A stretch of DNA of 43,064 nt from Schleiferiaceae bacterium. GTDB taxonomy: Bacteria; Bacteroidota; Bacteroidia; Flavobacteriales; Schleiferiaceae. The stretch spans positions 1-43,064 of the forward strand of contig JAURAE010000002.1 in assembly GCA_030829675.1 (NCBI GenBank), in the 5' to 3' direction. The translations under genes were made by a program, and so were the position numbers. Every line of letters begins with the position of its first letter. Within the stretch, counting starts at the first letter, position 1. Shown here piece by piece: positions 41,983-43,064 of this stretch. The notes under the pieces are model-generated. The model had not been told where the DNA came from. It made no database searches and saw nothing but the letters and a program-made list of their open reading frames with translations.

Positions 41983-42654
41983 TTAGGCTCCGATGCAAAC
42001 GACCAGTTCTCCTTTTAATCCGCCGCGTTCTTGCACAATAGACAGCAATTCTGATGCCGAACCGCGCAAGGTTTCTTCAAACTTTTTGGAGATCTCGCGG
42101 CTGATGGTCACGGGGCGTTCTGAACCACAAAACTCGACAATTTGTGCCAAGGTTTTCTCGATTTTATGAGGACTTTCATAAAGCACTACAGTTTTAGCGC
42201 TGGCAGCAATAGATTCAAGCTTTGTTTGACGCCCTTTTTTGGGCGGCAGGAAGCCTTCAAAATAAAAGGTATCGCAAGGCAAACCACTATTGACTAAGGC
42301 GGGTACAAAGGCGGTGGCCCCAGGTAGTGTGATGACTTCTACGCCAGCTTTAACGGCGGCTCGAATCAATAAAAATCCAGGGTCGCTGATGCCGGGTGTA
42401 CCTGCATCGCTGACTAAAGCAATGGTTTGTCCCTGTTGCAGTCCTTTGACATAGCGTTCGACCACCTTGTGTTCGTTGTGCATGTGAAAGGCCTGTTTTG
42501 GCGTGGCGATATCAAAATGTGCGGTGAGTTTCCCGGTCGTACGTGTGTCCTCGGCTAAAATCAAATCCGCCTCGCGCAACACATTGATGGCGCGAAACGT
42601 CATATCATCCAAATTGCCCACGGGGGTAGGCACGACGTAAAGGATTCCGGACAT
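41983..42654 (-). CDS. rsmI: 16S rRNA (cytidine-1402-2'-O)-methyltransferase
   Basis: A 223-residue tetrapyrrole-methylase-fold SAM enzyme that 2'-O-methylates C1402 in the ribosomal P site together with RsmH. Motifs are VVPTPVGNLDDMTFRA at 7-22, AEDTRTTGKL near 34-43, SDAGTPGISDPG near 84-95, and LPGATAFVPALVNSGLP. At 223 residues it is shorter than E. coli RsmI (286), lacking the C-terminal extra domain, which is common in Bacteroidota. Its ATG overlaps the upstream stop codon (TAATG). Confidence 0.96.
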   Translation of the reverse strand: MSGILYVVPTPVGNLDDMTFRAINVLREADLILAEDTRTTGKLTAHFDIATPKQAFHMHNEHKVVERYVKGLQQGQTIALVSDAGTPGISDPGFLLIRAAVKAGVEVITLPGATAFVPALVNSGLPCDTFYFEGFLPPKKGRQTKLESIAASAKTVVLYESPHKIEKTLAQIVEFCGSERPVTISREISKKFEETLRGSASELLSIVQERGGLKGELVVCIGA

Positions 42655-43064
42655 TAACTAAACTTTTGTTCGACAGCAGCGATGAAGCGTGCAGCCGTTT
42701 CTTCTTTTTGATCCCAGCCGTATTCTCCAGAAATGTGTGTATGGATGAATTCCATGGCCTCGTTTAAGTTGCCCAAGGTATTCAACTGGCTCACGACGCG
42801 ATTGAAATCTTCTTGGGAACCGTCAAAGAGGTCTTTGACGAAACCGATGCGGTCGTTCAGTCCGAATTTTAGCACATTACCGGCTAATCTGTCGTTCAAA
42901 CTTTTCTTTTCCGCGGCTGGGGTTGGAGCAAATATATCCTGTTGTGCAGGAGTCTCGTCCGCCACAGACGCGGCCAAAGCAGGTTCTTCTTCTGCTATAG
43001 GTTCAGCGGGTATCTCTTCCTCGGCAGGGACTACTTCCATCACAGGCTCGACAATTTCAGGCTC
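42654..43064 (-). CDS. Conserved Bacteroidota protein with P/E-rich linker, 5' truncated
   Basis: The frame is open to the window edge, so the true start lies outside; the GTG/ATG pair near 43040 is inside the coding frame (EPEIVEPVMEVV reads through). About the first 50 visible residues are acidic, Pro/Glu/Ala-rich linker. The final 80 residues form a helical domain, SLNDRLAGNVLKFGLNDRIGFVK and LFDGSQEDFNRVVSQLNTL, which I recognise from flavobacterial proteins of unknown function that often follow a disordered region. It heads the visible part of the rsmI-recJ operon. Confidence 0.8.
   Translation of the reverse strand, partial: EPEIVEPVMEVVPAEEEIPAEPIAEEEPALAASVADETPAQQDIFAPTPAAEKKSLNDRLAGNVLKFGLNDRIGFVKDLFDGSQEDFNRVVSQLNTLGNLNEAMEFIHTHISGEYGWDQKEETAARFIAAVEQKFS

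Noticed and set aside
1..43064. tRNA or rRNA genes, CRISPR arrays, transposons, phage or toxin-antitoxin modules.
   Set aside because: I looked through the intergenic spaces on both strands; apart from 9498-9933 they are under about 130 bases and show none of these.

Overview
The window looks like a stretch of chromosome from a Bacteroidota bacterium, most likely a Flavobacteriales relative of the Schleiferiaceae/Cryomorphaceae type. The evidence is the MoxR-DUF58-Bat operon, a long SecA without a C-terminal zinc finger, a DAHP synthase-chorismate mutase fusion with the mutase at the C-terminus, a DksA-like protein with a single cysteine, a three-gene succinate dehydrogenase with one large cytochrome b subunit, an HU-like/SPOR protein, and repeated TAnnTTTG promoter elements just upstream of genes. 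Base composition is roughly even and looks uniform by eye. I see no tRNA, rRNA, CRISPR array, insertion sequence, integrase or phage gene. This is compact core genome rather than an accessory island.

Layout. Positions 1-3844 (minus) hold moxR, a DUF58 gene, a BatD/DUF4381-like gene split by a frameshift, batA and the start of batB, a Bat (aerotolerance-type) membrane/periplasmic operon. Positions 3909-9497 (minus) hold ridA, ileS, a dksA-like gene, lspA and pdeM as one tight operon. Positions 9498-9933 are the only long gap, a divergent promoter region with a roughly 300-base secA leader that may encode a small membrane peptide. Positions 9934-17479 (plus) hold secA, an RND/MMPL exporter, rfbA and an isoprenyl diphosphate synthase. 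Positions 17533-18804 hold purD, followed by a bidirectional terminator, then a small DUF6341-like protein (minus), a polytopic membrane protein and a GT9 glycosyltransferase (plus).

Positions 20898-22427 (minus) carry a thioesterase and an HU-like/TM/SPOR protein, divergent from dprA. Next come gdhA (plus), an alpha/beta hydrolase with a pepP-type peptidase (minus), and sdhCAB (plus, 27290-30757, ended by a strong terminator). Positions 30821-33659 (minus) hold a GyrI-like domain protein, a KOW mini-protein, lepA and a YjbR protein. A CAT-like acetyltransferase (plus) follows. Positions 34310-43064 (minus) hold an alkyltransferase-like protein, trmB, a YdeI-like protein, a CYTH protein, a RluA-type synthase with a long N-terminal extension, a DUF2490 barrel protein, a small TM protein, recJ, the DAHP synthase-chorismate mutase gene, rsmI and a truncated P/E-rich protein.

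Gene packing is extreme. Six minus-strand junctions use a TAATG stop/start overlap and three use ATGA, which points to translational coupling. Several promoters sit so close to the start codon that the transcripts may be leaderless. I found no clear undescribed multi-gene system. The observations most worth following are the frameshift in the bat operon, the possible regulatory peptide ahead of secA, the predicted nucleoid-to-envelope HU-like/SPOR protein, and the leaderless promoter pattern.
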